From assembly GCF_029543245.1 (NCBI RefSeq), contig NZ_JARQWV010000028.1, positions 1 through 64,000 of the forward strand: a DNA stretch of 64,000 bases, in the 5' to 3' direction. The translations under genes and the position numbers were made by a program. Every line of letters begins with the position of its first letter. The stretch's first letter is position 1. Below, piece by piece: positions 16,715-26,308 of this stretch. The stretch is from Caulobacter endophyticus (GTDB lineage Bacteria; Pseudomonadota; Alphaproteobacteria; Caulobacterales; Caulobacteraceae). Under the pieces are notes generated by a model. The model was given only the letters and a program-made list of their open reading frames with translations, was not told the origin of the DNA and searched no databases.

Positions 16715-18379
16715 TTAAGCCGCCGCGGCCGGCGCCCCGTCGAACACCGGTGCGTCCTGCGGCGCCAGGGTCGCCTTGCCGCGCAGCAGGTCGGCGGCGC
16801 GCTCGGCGATCATGATGGTCGGGGCGTTGGTGTTGCCGCCGATCAGCGTGGGCATCACCGAGGCGTCGATCACCCGCAGGCCTTCGATCCCCTGCACCCG
16901 CAGCTGGTCGTCGACCACCGCCAGCGGATCGCCCGCCGCCCCCATCCGGCAGGTGCCGACGGGGTGATAGATGGTCTCGGCCTTGGCGCGGATCCAGGCG
17001 TCGATCTCCTGGTCGTTCCGGACATCCGCGCCCGGCGCGTACTCGCTGTCGCGATAGGGATCCAGCGCCGCCTGGGCGGCGACGTCGCGGCCGATCCGCA
17101 CGCCCTCGCGCATGGCCCGGCGGTCTTCCTCGGCGGCCAGGTAGTTGGCCAGGATCTTCGGGTCGGCGAACGGGTCCGACGAGTGCAGCCCCACCGAGCC
17201 CCGGCTTTCCGGCCGCAGCTGGCAGACATGCAGGGTGAAGCCGTCCTTCTCGACCACCACCTTGCCGTGGTCCTGCATGATCGCCAGCACGGCGTGGATC
17301 TGCAGGTCGGGCCGGTCGAGATCGGGCCGCGAGCGCAGGAAGGCGCCCGACTCCAGGAAGTTCTGCCGGCCGATGCCCTTGCCCATCAGCAGGTAGGATA
17401 GCCCGACGCCCAGCTTGTTCAGGCCCTTGTTGGCCGAGTAGGCGGTCTTCAGCCCCTTGGTCGTCCACGAGAGGCAGACGTCCAGGTGATCCTGCAGGTT
17501 CTGGCCGACGCCCCGCGCCTCGTGCACCGGCGTCACGCCGGCGGCCTTCAAGGCGTTGGGATCACCGATCCCCGACAGTTGCAGGATCTGCGGCGACTGC
17601 ACCGCCCCGGCGCTCAGCAGCACCTCGGCGTCGGCATAGGCCACCGCTTTCTCGCCCCCCTTGCCGGTCACGTACTCGACGCCGACCGCCTTGCCGTTCT
17701 CGACGACGATGCGGGTGGTCCGCGCCTCGGTCAGGCAGGTCAGGTTAGGCCGCGACAGGGCCTGGGCCAGATAGGCGGCCGCGGCGCTCCAGCGCTTGCC
17801 GTCGCGGATGGTCAGGTCGTAGGGCCCGAAGCCCTCCTGCTGGAAGCCGTTGAAGTCCTTGGTCACCGGATGGCCCGCTTGGCGACCGGCCTCGATCACC
17901 GCCTTGTAGAACGGGCTGTCGGACTCGCCGGCCGAGACGTGCAGCGGCCCGCTGTCGCCGTGATAGTCGCAGCCCCCGCCGTGGAAGGTCTCCGAGCGTT
18001 TGAAGTAGGGCAGCACCTCGGCGTAGGACCAGCCGGAAAGGCCCATCTGCCGCCACTGGTCATAGTCGCGCGCATGGCCGCGGATGTAGATCATGCCGTT
18101 GATCGCCGAGGATCCGCCCAGGCCCCGGCCCCGCGGCCACCACAGCTTGCGCCCGTCCAGATGCGGCTCGGCCTCGGTCCAGAAGCCCCAGTTGCACTCG
18201 CCCTTGGCCTTGATCAGCTCGCCCACGCCGGCGGGCATGCGCACCAGCACCGAACCATTCTTGCCGCCGGCCTCCAGCAGCAGCACCTTCACCGCCGGAT
18301 CCTGCGTCAGCCGCGCGGCCAGCACGCAACCCGCCGAGCCGGCGCCGATGATGACGTAGTCGTAGCGCGTGCCCGACAT
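16715..18379 (-). CDS. GMC family FAD-dependent oxidoreductase (choline dehydrogenase-like)
   Basis: The 554-residue enzyme has the FAD-binding GAGSAGCVLAARL at residues 13-25. The GMC signature 1 follows (WWPRGRGLGGSSAINGMIY, about 83-101), and signature 2 is AGAVQSPQILQLSG near 255. The active-site region is YHPVGTCRMG near the C-terminus with the conserved His. The family oxidises alcohols such as choline or polyethylene glycol. No BetB, BetI or transporter gene is adjacent, so a betaine pathway is not supported. The ATG at 18379 lies downstream of a GGGAGG site. Confidence 0.93.
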   Translation of the reverse strand: MSGTRYDYVIIGAGSAGCVLAARLTQDPAVKVLLLEAGGKNGSVLVRMPAGVGELIKAKGECNWGFWTEAEPHLDGRKLWWPRGRGLGGSSAINGMIYIRGHARDYDQWRQMGLSGWSYAEVLPYFKRSETFHGGGCDYHGDSGPLHVSAGESDSPFYKAVIEAGRQAGHPVTKDFNGFQQEGFGPYDLTIRDGKRWSAAAAYLAQALSRPNLTCLTEARTTRIVVENGKAVGVEYVTGKGGEKAVAYADAEVLLSAGAVQSPQILQLSGIGDPNALKAAGVTPVHEARGVGQNLQDHLDVCLSWTTKGLKTAYSANKGLNKLGVGLSYLLMGKGIGRQNFLESGAFLRSRPDLDRPDLQIHAVLAIMQDHGKVVVEKDGFTLHVCQLRPESRGSVGLHSSDPFADPKILANYLAAEEDRRAMREGVRIGRDVAAQAALDPYRDSEYAPGADVRNDQEIDAWIRAKAETIYHPVGTCRMGAAGDPLAVVDDQLRVQGIEGLRVIDASVMPTLIGGNTNAPTIMIAERAADLLRGKATLAPQDAPVFDGAPAAAA

Positions 18380-18518
18380 GGCGTCCCTCCCACAATGTTA
18401 TCGTTGTTAAGACAGAGAGTGACCCGGTCGGGCGACGGGGGCAAGAGGCTGCGTAACGGCGTTGTCCGTGCAGGGGCGGCCCGTCCAGAGAACAGGCCTC
18501 GTCCGCCGGCAATGCAAA

Positions 18519-18559
18519 ACGGCCGCAGCCCCTAGGGAAGCCCCCGGGACTGCGACCGT
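18519..18559 (-). terminator. Terminator after the TpsA gene
   Basis: On the minus strand ACGGTCGCAGTCCC pairs with GGGGCTGCGGCCGT, with two mismatches, and is followed by TTTTGC. It lies about 65 bases after the stop of the two-partner secretion exoprotein. Confidence 0.6.
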
Positions 18560-18623
18560 CGAAGGTCTTCGGATCGTGCTCGAGACGATCGGGCGCGCCT
18601 TGGAGTGGCGCGCCCTCGCGTCA

Positions 18624-21600
18624 TCAGGACCCGGACTGGGCGGCGCAGTTCACGGCGGCGCCTTGGCCCTGGCTCTGACAGCCCCCGCCCGAGCCCGAGC
18701 CCTTGGAGAACACGTCGTCGCCAAAGGCGTCGCCCGCCTCGGAGAACACCACGTCGACGACCGCCGCCGTGAGATCCCGTCCGCCCGAGAGGGCGCCAGG
18801 CACGGAGGCGTCGGCCTGACCGTTGTCGACGACGCGCGACGGCGGGTTGGACGACGCCGCCGGCGTGACCGACAGCACCGCATCGACGAAGGTCACCGCG
18901 TAGTTCGGGCTCGCGGCAAGGCCGCCCCGGGTGATCGCATAGTCACCGGCCGGCGAGTTGGTGTCGGCCGTGGTGGCCAGGGCGCCCGACAGGGTATCGC
19001 CGTTGACCAGGCCGCGTCCGCCGACCGTCCAGGTCAGCGCCGGATTGGCCGCGCCGTAGACGCGGCTGAGCGCATCCGCAGTCACGATAATGGTCCGCGG
19101 CGTGATGGTCAGCGCCGAGGCGTTGCCCGCCGCCTGCACGCTGGTCAGCACGTAGTTGGCGCTGGCGCTCAGGCCCGAGCCGTTGACGGCGTAGGCGCCG
19201 ACGCCGGAGGTCGCGGTCGCCGTGGTGGTCCAGGCGGCGTTGCCAAAAAGGGTGTCGGCGCCGACCAGGCCATCGACCACGTAGCGCCCCGACACGCCGG
19301 TCGGAGTGTCGCCATAGGCGCTGCCCAGGCCGTTGGCCGTGTAGGTCACGGTCAGCGCCCGTGGCGTGATGGTCAGGGCGGTGGCGTTGCCGGCCGACTG
19401 GCTGGAGACCAGCGTATAGTTGGCGCCCCCGCCGAGGCCCGAACCGGTGATGGCGTAGCTCCCCACGCCGGACGTGGCGGTCGCCGTGGTCGTCCAGCTG
19501 GCCGCGCCCGACAGCGTGTCGCCGCCGATCAGGCCGTCGACGACATAGCCGCCGCTCAGGCCGTTCGGCGCCTGGCCATAGACACTGCCGGCGCCATTGG
19601 CCGTGTAGGTCACCGTCACCGTCTTGGGCGTGATGACCAGACCGCCGTTGACATAGGTGATGGCGTAGTTCGACAGGCCGGTACCGACAGCGCCCGACAG
19701 GACGTCGGCATAGCTGCCGGCATTGATCCCGTTCGCCACGCCCGCGACCGAGGTCACGGCGTCGGAACCGATCAGGCCGCTGACGGTGTAGCCGTTGGCG
19801 TAGGCCGAGCCGCTGTAGACGGACGAGCTGTTGCCGCCGGTGATGGTCAGGGCCTTGGGCGCGATGGCCAGGCCGCCGTTGACGTAGGTGATCGTGTAGT
19901 TCGACAGGCCGTTGCCGATCGCGCCCGACAGAACGTCGGCATAGGTCCCGACATTGGTCCCGCGCCCCAGGCCGTCGACCGAGGCCACCATGTCCGAGCC
20001 GACCAGACCGGTGGCGGTGAAGCCGTTGATCTGCAGGGCGCCGTTGTAGATGTTGGAGGCGCTGTCGCCGGTGATGGTCAGGGCCTTGGGCGTGATGCTC
20101 AGGCCGCCGTTGACGTAGGTGATGGCGTAGTTCGACAGGCCGCTGCCGGTCGCGCCCGACAGGCTGTCGGCATAGCTGCCGACATTGGTCCCGCCGCCCA
20201 GGCCCGCGACCGAGGTCACGGTGTCGGAACCGACCAGGCCGCTGGTGGTGAAGCCGTTGGTCTGGGCGCCGCCGGTATAGATCGACGAGCCGGTGTTGCC
20301 GGTCACGGTCAGGGCCTTGGGCGTGATGGCCAGGCTGCCGTTGACGTAGGTGATGTTGTAGTTCGACAGGCCGCTGCCGGTCGCGCCCGACAGGTTGTCC
20401 AGGTAGGTCCCGACATTGGTCGCCGTGGCTATGCCCTCGACCGAGGTCACCGTATCGCGACCGACCAGGCCATTGACGACCACGGTGTGGGTCTTTTGCG
20501 AGCCGGTGTAGACGCCGCCCGCAATTGTGCCGGTGATCGTCAGGGCCTTGGGGTTGATGGTCAGGCTGCCGTTCACATAGGTGATGTTGTAGTTCGACAG
20601 GCCGCTGCCAGTCGCGCCCGACAGGTTGTCCAGATAGGTCCCGACGTTCGTGCCGATGGCGGCGCCGCTGACGCTGGCGATGTTGTCGCCACCGACCAGG
20701 CCGTTGACGACATAGCCGTTGCCGAAGGCCGAGCCGGAATAGGTCAGCGTGCTGGTGCCGCCGCTGATGGTCAGGGCCTTGGGCGTGATGGTCAGCGTGC
20801 CCGTCCCGGTGACGATCAGGTCATAGCCCTGCTGGGTCGAGTAGGCGCCGGTGGCGTACGAGCCCACGTCGCGACCGCGGCCGCCGCCCAGGATCAGGCT
20901 GGTGTCGACGCCGTTCGGCGCCGTGACCGGCGCGCTGACCAGCTGCCGCACGCCGTTATAGACGGCGGTGGCGTCGCCGACGCTGACGGCCACGGTTCCC
21001 GGCTTCAGGAAGGCCTTCAGCATCGGGGTGGTGAAGCCCTCGTACATCCGCCAGGTCAGGGCCTGACCACCGGTCAGGTCGATGTCGCTGGTCGCGCCCG
21101 TGGCCAGCATCGACCAGGCCGAGGCGTTGTAGATGTAGTCGGCCGCGTTCCATTGCGCCGCGTCGGAGGTGACCGAGGCCAGGCTGGTCACGGTCGCGCC
21201 GGTGTTGGAGCCCACGCCCAAGGCCTGACTGCTGGCGTAGCGGTCCCAGTACGAAGCCTCGATCGTTCCGGCCGAGGCCACGGCGATCAGGCCGCCGGCC
21301 GTGCCCGCGGCGCCGCTCGCGCCATATACCGTGACGGGCGGCGGGCCGAGCAACATGGAACTACCGCCGCCGCCGCCGGCGGCGGACACTCGGCCCGTTG
21401 CGTAGCTTTGCGCGATGTCGGCGCTGGCCAGGCCGGCCAGGCCCCCGGCCATGCCGCCCGCGCCGCCGGAGCCGCCGGCGCCGCCAATCCCGCCGTAAGC
21501 GTTGCTGCCGCCGCCGCCGCCGTTGGCTGACGCTGCGCCCGTCGCATAGCTTTGGGCGATCGCGCCGCTGGCGTCACCGACGAGCCCCCCCGCCACGCCG

Positions 21601-24212
21601 CCGCTGCCACCGGCGCCGCCATTGGACGTCACTCCGCCCGCGCCGCCGCCGCCGCCGTTGGCGGACGCCGCGCCGGTGGCGTAGCTCAGGCTGATCGTGC
21701 TGCGGCTCTTACCGACGAGCCCGCCCGCGGTCCCGCCGGAGCCCCCCGCGCCGCCGGCTGACGCACCCGCCGCGCTACCAGCGCCGCCGTTGGCCGAGAC
21801 CGCACCCGTGGAATAGCTTCTCGTGATCGCGCCGTCGCTCTCGGCGACCAGGCCGCCGGCCGTCCCGCCCGTGGCCCCGCTGCCGCCGCTGGTAGAGCCG
21901 CCACCGCCGTTGGCCGAGACCACGCCGGTGGCGTAGCTTGCCGTGATCGTGCTGCTGGAGAGCCCGACGAGACCCCCCGCCTTGCCGCCGGCCCCGGAGG
22001 CGGCGCGGGCGCTGCCGCCGTTGGCCGAGACCACGCCCGTCGCATGGCTCCCCGTGATCACGCCGCTGCTTTCGGCGACCAGGCCGCCGGCCACGCCGCC
22101 CGCGCCGGCAGTACCGACTGAAAAGTCGGTGCCGGCGCCGCCGTTGGTCGCGACAGCGCCCGTCGCGTAGCTATCCGAGATCACGCCGTAGGACTGGCCG
22201 GCGAGGCCGCCCGCCTTGCCGCCCGCGCCGCCATAGCTGTTGCCGTCGCGACCGCCGGCCGAGACCGTGGCGGAGGAATGGCTTCCCGTGATCGAACCGT
22301 AGGACTTGCCGACCAGGCCGCCGGCCACGCCGCCCGCGCCGCCCGTGGAGGGGGCGTGGGTGGGTCCGCCGTTGGAGGATACCGAGCCCGTGGAATAGCT
22401 CTGGGTGATCACGCCGTAGGAAACGCCGGCCAGGGCGCCCGCCGTGCCGCCGGCTCCGGCGCCGATGCCGGTGGTCGCGTCGCCATGGACCGCGACACTG
22501 GCGTTGACGACGCCGACATTACCGATGGAGGCGCTGGCGGCGGCAAGACCGAACAGGCCGCCATAGGCGGACGACGTGCGCCTGATGGTCAGGTTGCTGA
22601 CCGTATGGCCAAGGCCCAGGAAGCGTCCGGTGAAGCCATTGCCGCCGCCTTCCGCATTGGTCGCGCCCAGCGGGTCGAAGCCCTGGTTGCTGTTCCAGCC
22701 GCTGGTGGCGGCCGCGTCGATATCGGCCCCCAGGGCGTAGTAGCCGCCCAGGGCCCCGTTGATGCCCTGCAGGTCCGTGCCGGTGGTCGAGCCGGCCGCG
22801 CCCAGGGCGGTGATGATCGTGTAGGCTTGGCCGTTGACCGCGAAGCTGTTGCTGCCGCCCGTGAAGTCGATCCGACCGCCGAAGCCGCTGCTGGTCAGGC
22901 CGAAGTCGAGGCCGGCGCCGGCGAGCGGCGTGGCGGCGATAGAGCCCTTGGTGTCGCCGTAGTTCAGGGCCAGGCCCGCGCTGCCCGAGGCGGTCAGCAC
23001 GGCGTTGACCTTGATGCTGTTGGCCGCGTTCAGCGTCAGGGTGTTGGCGCCCCAGCTGATCGCCGAATTGATGATGATGTCGCCCGCGCCTTCGCTGGCC
23101 ACGCCGGGACCGGACGGCGCGCCGCTGAGATAGGTCTCGAGCGTGACGTTGGTGGTGGCGAGGTTGGTCTCGATGGTCGAGGCCGCGGCCGCGTCGATCG
23201 TCAGGTCGGTCGGGTCGACCAGCCAGGTCCCCGTCGCGCCGCTTGCCGCGCGGGTGTCGACTCGCAGGCCGGTGAAGTCGACGTAGTTGCCCGAGGTCTC
23301 GATGAAGCCGCCCTTGCCGGTCGCGCCCGTGGCGCGGGCCGACAGCTCGCCGCTGGCGCGGGTGTTGTTGCCCATCACCATGATCGAGCCCGCGTCGCCA
23401 GCGTCGGAATCGACGCTGATCTTGCCGCCCAGCACGATGTCGCCGTTGCGGCCGGTCACGCTGGCGCTGCTCAGGCCGTCCAGATTGACGGTGTTGCGCG
23501 TGGCGTCATAGCTCGACTGGGCCGAGACCAGGGCGCTGGAGCCGTCCGCCGCCAGGGCCGACTGCTCGGGCAGGGCCACCTGCAGGAAGCCGCCGCCGTT
23601 GAGGTCGAGCGTGGCGTGGGTGACCGCGCCGATCACCACCTTGCCCGCCGGCGCCATGATCAGGCCGCTGCTGGAGACGCTGCCGCCCAGCAGGCCGACG
23701 ACGCCGCCGGCGCCGACGGTGATCGAGCCGCGGTGGTCGATGGTCCCGCCCGTACCGGTGAAGCGGCCGGCGCCGGCCATGAACTCGTCGTTGGAGATGT
23801 CCAGCGTCGAGGCCACGAAGCCGCGGCCGGCGTTGATCACGCCGCTCTGGGTGATCTGGATGCCGTTGGGATTGATCAGATAGACGCTGCCGTTGGCGGT
23901 GATCTGGCCGGCGATGGTCGAGCCCGTCGTCCCGGTCACCCGGTTGAGCGTCGCGCCGTCGGCGTTGGGCGTCACGAAGGTCAGGCTGGCGCCCTGGCCG
24001 ACATTGAAGCTGGCCCAGTCGATCACCGCCTTCTGGCTGGTCTGGGTGATGGTCTGGGCGCCGCCCGACTGGCCGCCGATGGCAGCCGAGCCGGCGACCA
24101 CCGAGCCGCCGGTGGGCAGGGCGTCCCGCGCGGCCGCCTGGGTGGCCATGGCGGCCAGGGTCAGGGTCAGGCTGGTCGTGGCGATCAGGCGAAGCTTGTT
24201 GGCGATAAGCAT
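18624..24212 (-). CDS. Two-partner secretion exoprotein (TpsA) with GLUG and YDG/MBG repeats
   Basis: The 1,862-residue secreted protein has a signal peptide (about residues 1-28, ending ATQAAA). A filamentous-haemagglutinin TPS domain of about 250 residues follows, containing INPNGIQITQSGVINAGRGF. That domain is recognised by the TpsB POTRA domains. After a beta-helix region come about ten Gly-rich GLUG-type repeats (pattern GGLVG-S-G-I--SYATG-VSANGG). Five YDG-type repeats of about 78 residues follow, then two longer ones of about 88 and a final MBG-like domain, typical of bacterial adhesins. No C-terminal toxin domain is evident, so adhesion or biofilm is more likely than contact-dependent inhibition. 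It lies 14 bases after the transporter gene. Confidence 0.92.
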   Translation of the reverse strand: MLIANKLRLIATTSLTLTLAAMATQAAARDALPTGGSVVAGSAAIGGQSGGAQTITQTSQKAVIDWASFNVGQGASLTFVTPNADGATLNRVTGTTGSTIAGQITANGSVYLINPNGIQITQSGVINAGRGFVASTLDISNDEFMAGAGRFTGTGGTIDHRGSITVGAGGVVGLLGGSVSSSGLIMAPAGKVVIGAVTHATLDLNGGGFLQVALPEQSALAADGSSALVSAQSSYDATRNTVNLDGLSSASVTGRNGDIVLGGKISVDSDAGDAGSIMVMGNNTRASGELSARATGATGKGGFIETSGNYVDFTGLRVDTRAASGATGTWLVDPTDLTIDAAAASTIETNLATTNVTLETYLSGAPSGPGVASEGAGDIIINSAISWGANTLTLNAANSIKVNAVLTASGSAGLALNYGDTKGSIAATPLAGAGLDFGLTSSGFGGRIDFTGGSNSFAVNGQAYTIITALGAAGSTTGTDLQGINGALGGYYALGADIDAAATSGWNSNQGFDPLGATNAEGGGNGFTGRFLGLGHTVSNLTIRRTSSAYGGLFGLAAASASIGNVGVVNASVAVHGDATTGIGAGAGGTAGALAGVSYGVITQSYSTGSVSSNGGPTHAPSTGGAGGVAGGLVGKSYGSITGSHSSATVSAGGRDGNSYGGAGGKAGGLAGQSYGVISDSYATGAVATNGGAGTDFSVGTAGAGGVAGGLVAESSGVITGSHATGVVSANGGSARAASGAGGKAGGLVGLSSSTITASYATGVVSANGGGGSTSGGSGATGGTAGGLVAESDGAITRSYSTGAVSANGGAGSAAGASAGGAGGSGGTAGGLVGKSRSTISLSYATGAASANGGGGGAGGVTSNGGAGGSGGVAGGLVGDASGAIAQSYATGAASANGGGGGSNAYGGIGGAGGSGGAGGMAGGLAGLASADIAQSYATGRVSAAGGGGGSSMLLGPPPVTVYGASGAAGTAGGLIAVASAGTIEASYWDRYASSQALGVGSNTGATVTSLASVTSDAAQWNAADYIYNASAWSMLATGATSDIDLTGGQALTWRMYEGFTTPMLKAFLKPGTVAVSVGDATAVYNGVRQLVSAPVTAPNGVDTSLILGGGRGRDVGSYATGAYSTQQGYDLIVTGTGTLTITPKALTISGGTSTLTYSGSAFGNGYVVNGLVGGDNIASVSGAAIGTNVGTYLDNLSGATGSGLSNYNITYVNGSLTINPKALTITGTIAGGVYTGSQKTHTVVVNGLVGRDTVTSVEGIATATNVGTYLDNLSGATGSGLSNYNITYVNGSLAITPKALTVTGNTGSSIYTGGAQTNGFTTSGLVGSDTVTSVAGLGGGTNVGSYADSLSGATGSGLSNYAITYVNGGLSITPKALTITGDSASNIYNGALQINGFTATGLVGSDMVASVDGLGRGTNVGTYADVLSGAIGNGLSNYTITYVNGGLAIAPKALTITGGNSSSVYSGSAYANGYTVSGLIGSDAVTSVAGVANGINAGSYADVLSGAVGTGLSNYAITYVNGGLVITPKTVTVTYTANGAGSVYGQAPNGLSGGYVVDGLIGGDTLSGAASWTTTATATSGVGSYAITGSGLGGGANYTLVSSQSAGNATALTITPRALTVTYTANGLGSAYGDTPTGVSGRYVVDGLVGADTLFGNAAWTTTATATSGVGAYAVNGSGLSASANYVLTSVQAAGNASALTITPRTIIVTADALSRVYGAANPALTWTVGGRGLVNGDTLSGALATTADTNSPAGDYAITRGGLAASPNYAVTFVDAVLSVTPAASSNPPSRVVDNGQADASVPGALSGGRDLTAAVVDVVFSEAGDAFGDDVFSKGSGSGGGCQSQGQGAAVNCAAQSGS
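19621..20795 (-). repeat. Five tandem DNA repeats of about 233 bases inside the TpsA gene
   Basis: The YDG-type repeats are also repeated at the DNA level. The boundary sequence encoding ITPKALT recurs at about 19625, 19855, 20090, 20325, 20560 and 20780. The internal text encoding LSNYNITYVNG is nearly identical between copies. Such in-frame tandem repeats can gain or lose units by recombination. Confidence 0.8.
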
Positions 24213-24226
24213 GGTCAGGCTCCTCC

Positions 24227-25942
24227 TCAGAACGCGACGTTGACGCTGGCCGTGAGGCGCGTCTGGTTTTTGGCGAACAGGTTGCTGTTGGCGTGCGCCA
24301 GTTCGGCGCTCAGATTGATGCGCTCGGCCAGCGCGGTGCGGGCGCCGCCGCCCACCGACCAGCCGTCAGGCCGCGGCTTTTCGACCACGGTCGGCTTTTC
24401 CAGCCAGCCACGGCCGGCGGCCGCGAACAGGTAGGGACGCGCCACGACGCGCCCGCCGATCGGCGTCAGGGCGGCCAGCTCGACGCGGCCGGTCAGGCCG
24501 CTGTCGACATTGATCGAGCCGGCGTCGAAGCCGGAGACGCCTTCGCCGCCGTCCAGCGAGAACTGCATGGCGCTGGGCATGGCGCCGCCGAAGCCGGTCT
24601 GGCCGCGCAGCACCAGCCGCGCGGAGAACGGACCGCCCAGGGCCCGGTCGATGCTGGCCGTGGCCGAAAGCCTGGTGAAGTCGGGCTTGGAGCCCTGACG
24701 CGACAGCGGCGTGCCCGAGACCCGGGCGTCGGCCGGCGTGCGCGCGCCAAAGCCCGAAATGCCCTGGTTGAAGTCGATGCGCGACGACACCGTGGTGGCC
24801 GCACCGATCGCCTTGCCGCCTTCGAGGCCGAGCGTGAAGCTGCGCAGGGCGTCCTTGCTGAGGTCGACGCCGAAGCCGCGGGCGGCCTGGCTTTCGTTGG
24901 TCCACTCGAACCCGCCCGACACCGACAGCATCTCGCGGCGGCCCAGGATCAGCGGATAGGACAGCTTGGCCACGACGCGGTCGAACTGGCCCTGCACCGG
25001 CAGCACGCCGCGCGGCGTGATCGGATTGGTGTCGGCGTGCAGGTACTCCAGCTGCGCCGTCGCCCCGTCGAAGCCCAGCGGCGCGATCAGGCCAAGGCCG
25101 ACGATGCGGCGATGAGGATGCCCGCCCGTCAGGGCCAGGTCGGTGGCCGAGGCTCCGAAGGCATAGAACTGCTCGCCCGCGCCGAACACCGAGTTGGCCG
25201 TCAGCCGCGCCTCGAGGTTCCAGTCGTCATAGGCGCTCGACAGGGTGTTGTCGGCCCCCAGGCCACCGGCGACGGCGTCGTGCTCGACCTGCAGCACCAG
25301 CCGCGCCCCGCCGGCGCGTTCGCCGGGAACCAGGGTCGTGCGCAGCTTGACGCCGGGAACGCGCGCGGCCAGCAGCACCTGGCGCTCGATCTGCTGCAGG
25401 CTGAGGCCCGGCCGGTTGATCAGCTTGACCAGCCGGTCGCGGATCGGCCCGCGCACCTTGGCCGGCACGCGGCTGTCGTCGATGCTCTCGATGAAGCCCT
25501 CGACCACGACGATCCGCACGACCGCGCCGTCCTTGAGCGACTGCGGCGGCAGGGTGGCGCGGGTCAGGATGCGACCGTCCTGGGCGTACAGCGCCTCGAT
25601 CCTGGCGGCGACCTCGTAGAGCGCGGCGACGGTGACGGTGCGGCCCTCTACCGGCCGGGTCAGTGCGGCGACCGCTTCGGCGCGGTCAGGCGCGACGCCT
25701 TCGACCGCCACGCGCTCGATCCGTACCGACAGCGCCTCGGCGCCGGCCGGAGCCGCCGTCAGGCGCGTGGCCGGCAGGGCGATCTCGCCTTGGCTCTCCT
25801 GCACGGTCGGCGAGATGGTCTGGGGAAGGGTCCGGCTGGGCGCGGTCTGCGCGAAGCTTGCCGTGGACCAGATCAGAGCCAGAGCCGAGCTCGATGCGAC
25901 GACCAGAGCGCGCGTCACGCCCTGCGATACATAAAAACACAT
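24227..25942 (-). CDS. Two-partner secretion outer-membrane transporter (TpsB, ShlB/FhaC family)
   Basis: The 571-residue protein has a signal peptide (ending STASFAQT). A Pro-rich linker follows, then two POTRA domains (about residues 70-230; typical text RIVVVEGFIESIDDSR) and a 16-strand FhaC-type barrel ending in the terminal strand LTASVNVAF. It would translocate the adjacent TpsA exoprotein across the outer membrane. It is transcribed first, with the exoprotein 14 bases downstream, so the pair forms one operon. The ATG at 25942 is preceded by AGGTGGGG. The upstream region is clearly AT-richer than the surroundings. Confidence 0.93.
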   Translation of the reverse strand: MCFYVSQGVTRALVVASSSALALIWSTASFAQTAPSRTLPQTISPTVQESQGEIALPATRLTAAPAGAEALSVRIERVAVEGVAPDRAEAVAALTRPVEGRTVTVAALYEVAARIEALYAQDGRILTRATLPPQSLKDGAVVRIVVVEGFIESIDDSRVPAKVRGPIRDRLVKLINRPGLSLQQIERQVLLAARVPGVKLRTTLVPGERAGGARLVLQVEHDAVAGGLGADNTLSSAYDDWNLEARLTANSVFGAGEQFYAFGASATDLALTGGHPHRRIVGLGLIAPLGFDGATAQLEYLHADTNPITPRGVLPVQGQFDRVVAKLSYPLILGRREMLSVSGGFEWTNESQAARGFGVDLSKDALRSFTLGLEGGKAIGAATTVSSRIDFNQGISGFGARTPADARVSGTPLSRQGSKPDFTRLSATASIDRALGGPFSARLVLRGQTGFGGAMPSAMQFSLDGGEGVSGFDAGSINVDSGLTGRVELAALTPIGGRVVARPYLFAAAGRGWLEKPTVVEKPRPDGWSVGGGARTALAERINLSAELAHANSNLFAKNQTRLTASVNVAF

Positions 25943-26010
25943 ACTAACGCCCCACCTAATACAACGGCGGCGTGATAGGTATTTGCGTCTTTAAGACCGG
26001 TTAATTGATT

Positions 26011-26160
26011 TCACGATTTTTCGCCCGCTACATCCAGCGTCATTTTGTGCAAATGATCGCACATAGCTTTCAAGCCATTTACTGTGCCATTTGGATCACG
26101 TTCATGCTTCTCTAACCCCTCCACGACTTCCCATATTGAGAAAGCGGTCGACCACTTCAT
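26011..26160 (-). CDS. Possible small protein upstream of the TPS operon
   Basis: A 49-residue open frame (MKWSTAFSIWEVVEGLEKHE at the start, ending HLHKMTLDVAGEKS) lies 68 bases before tpsB on the same strand. Its composition is balanced and helix-like, unlike random GC-rich frames nearby, and it sits in locally AT-rich DNA. AAGGGG precedes the ATG but too closely to be a strong ribosome site. I do not recognise it. It may be a small regulator of the TPS genes or not a gene at all. Confidence 0.35.
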   Translation of the reverse strand: MKWSTAFSIWEVVEGLEKHERDPNGTVNGLKAMCDHLHKMTLDVAGEKS

Positions 26161-26308
26161 CGCCCCTTCTACCGCCGTCCACCGAGCAGACTGCAATGAC
26201 CGGGTATTGACGCGTTGGTCGACCTGTCGCGCACCGCGGACGAGACGATGGCGCCCACAGGGCATTGCGCGTATTTCATCGCCAGACACGCATAGATGGC
26301 GTCCTGTT

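Noticed and set aside
18462..21530. Plus-strand open frame of 1,022 residues
   Set aside because: It is antisense to the repetitive TpsA gene; its repeats only mirror those of the exoprotein.
19621..22450. CRISPR array
   Set aside because: The regular repeats are long, in frame and encode protein repeats of the TpsA exoprotein. No short repeat-spacer pattern or cas gene is seen.
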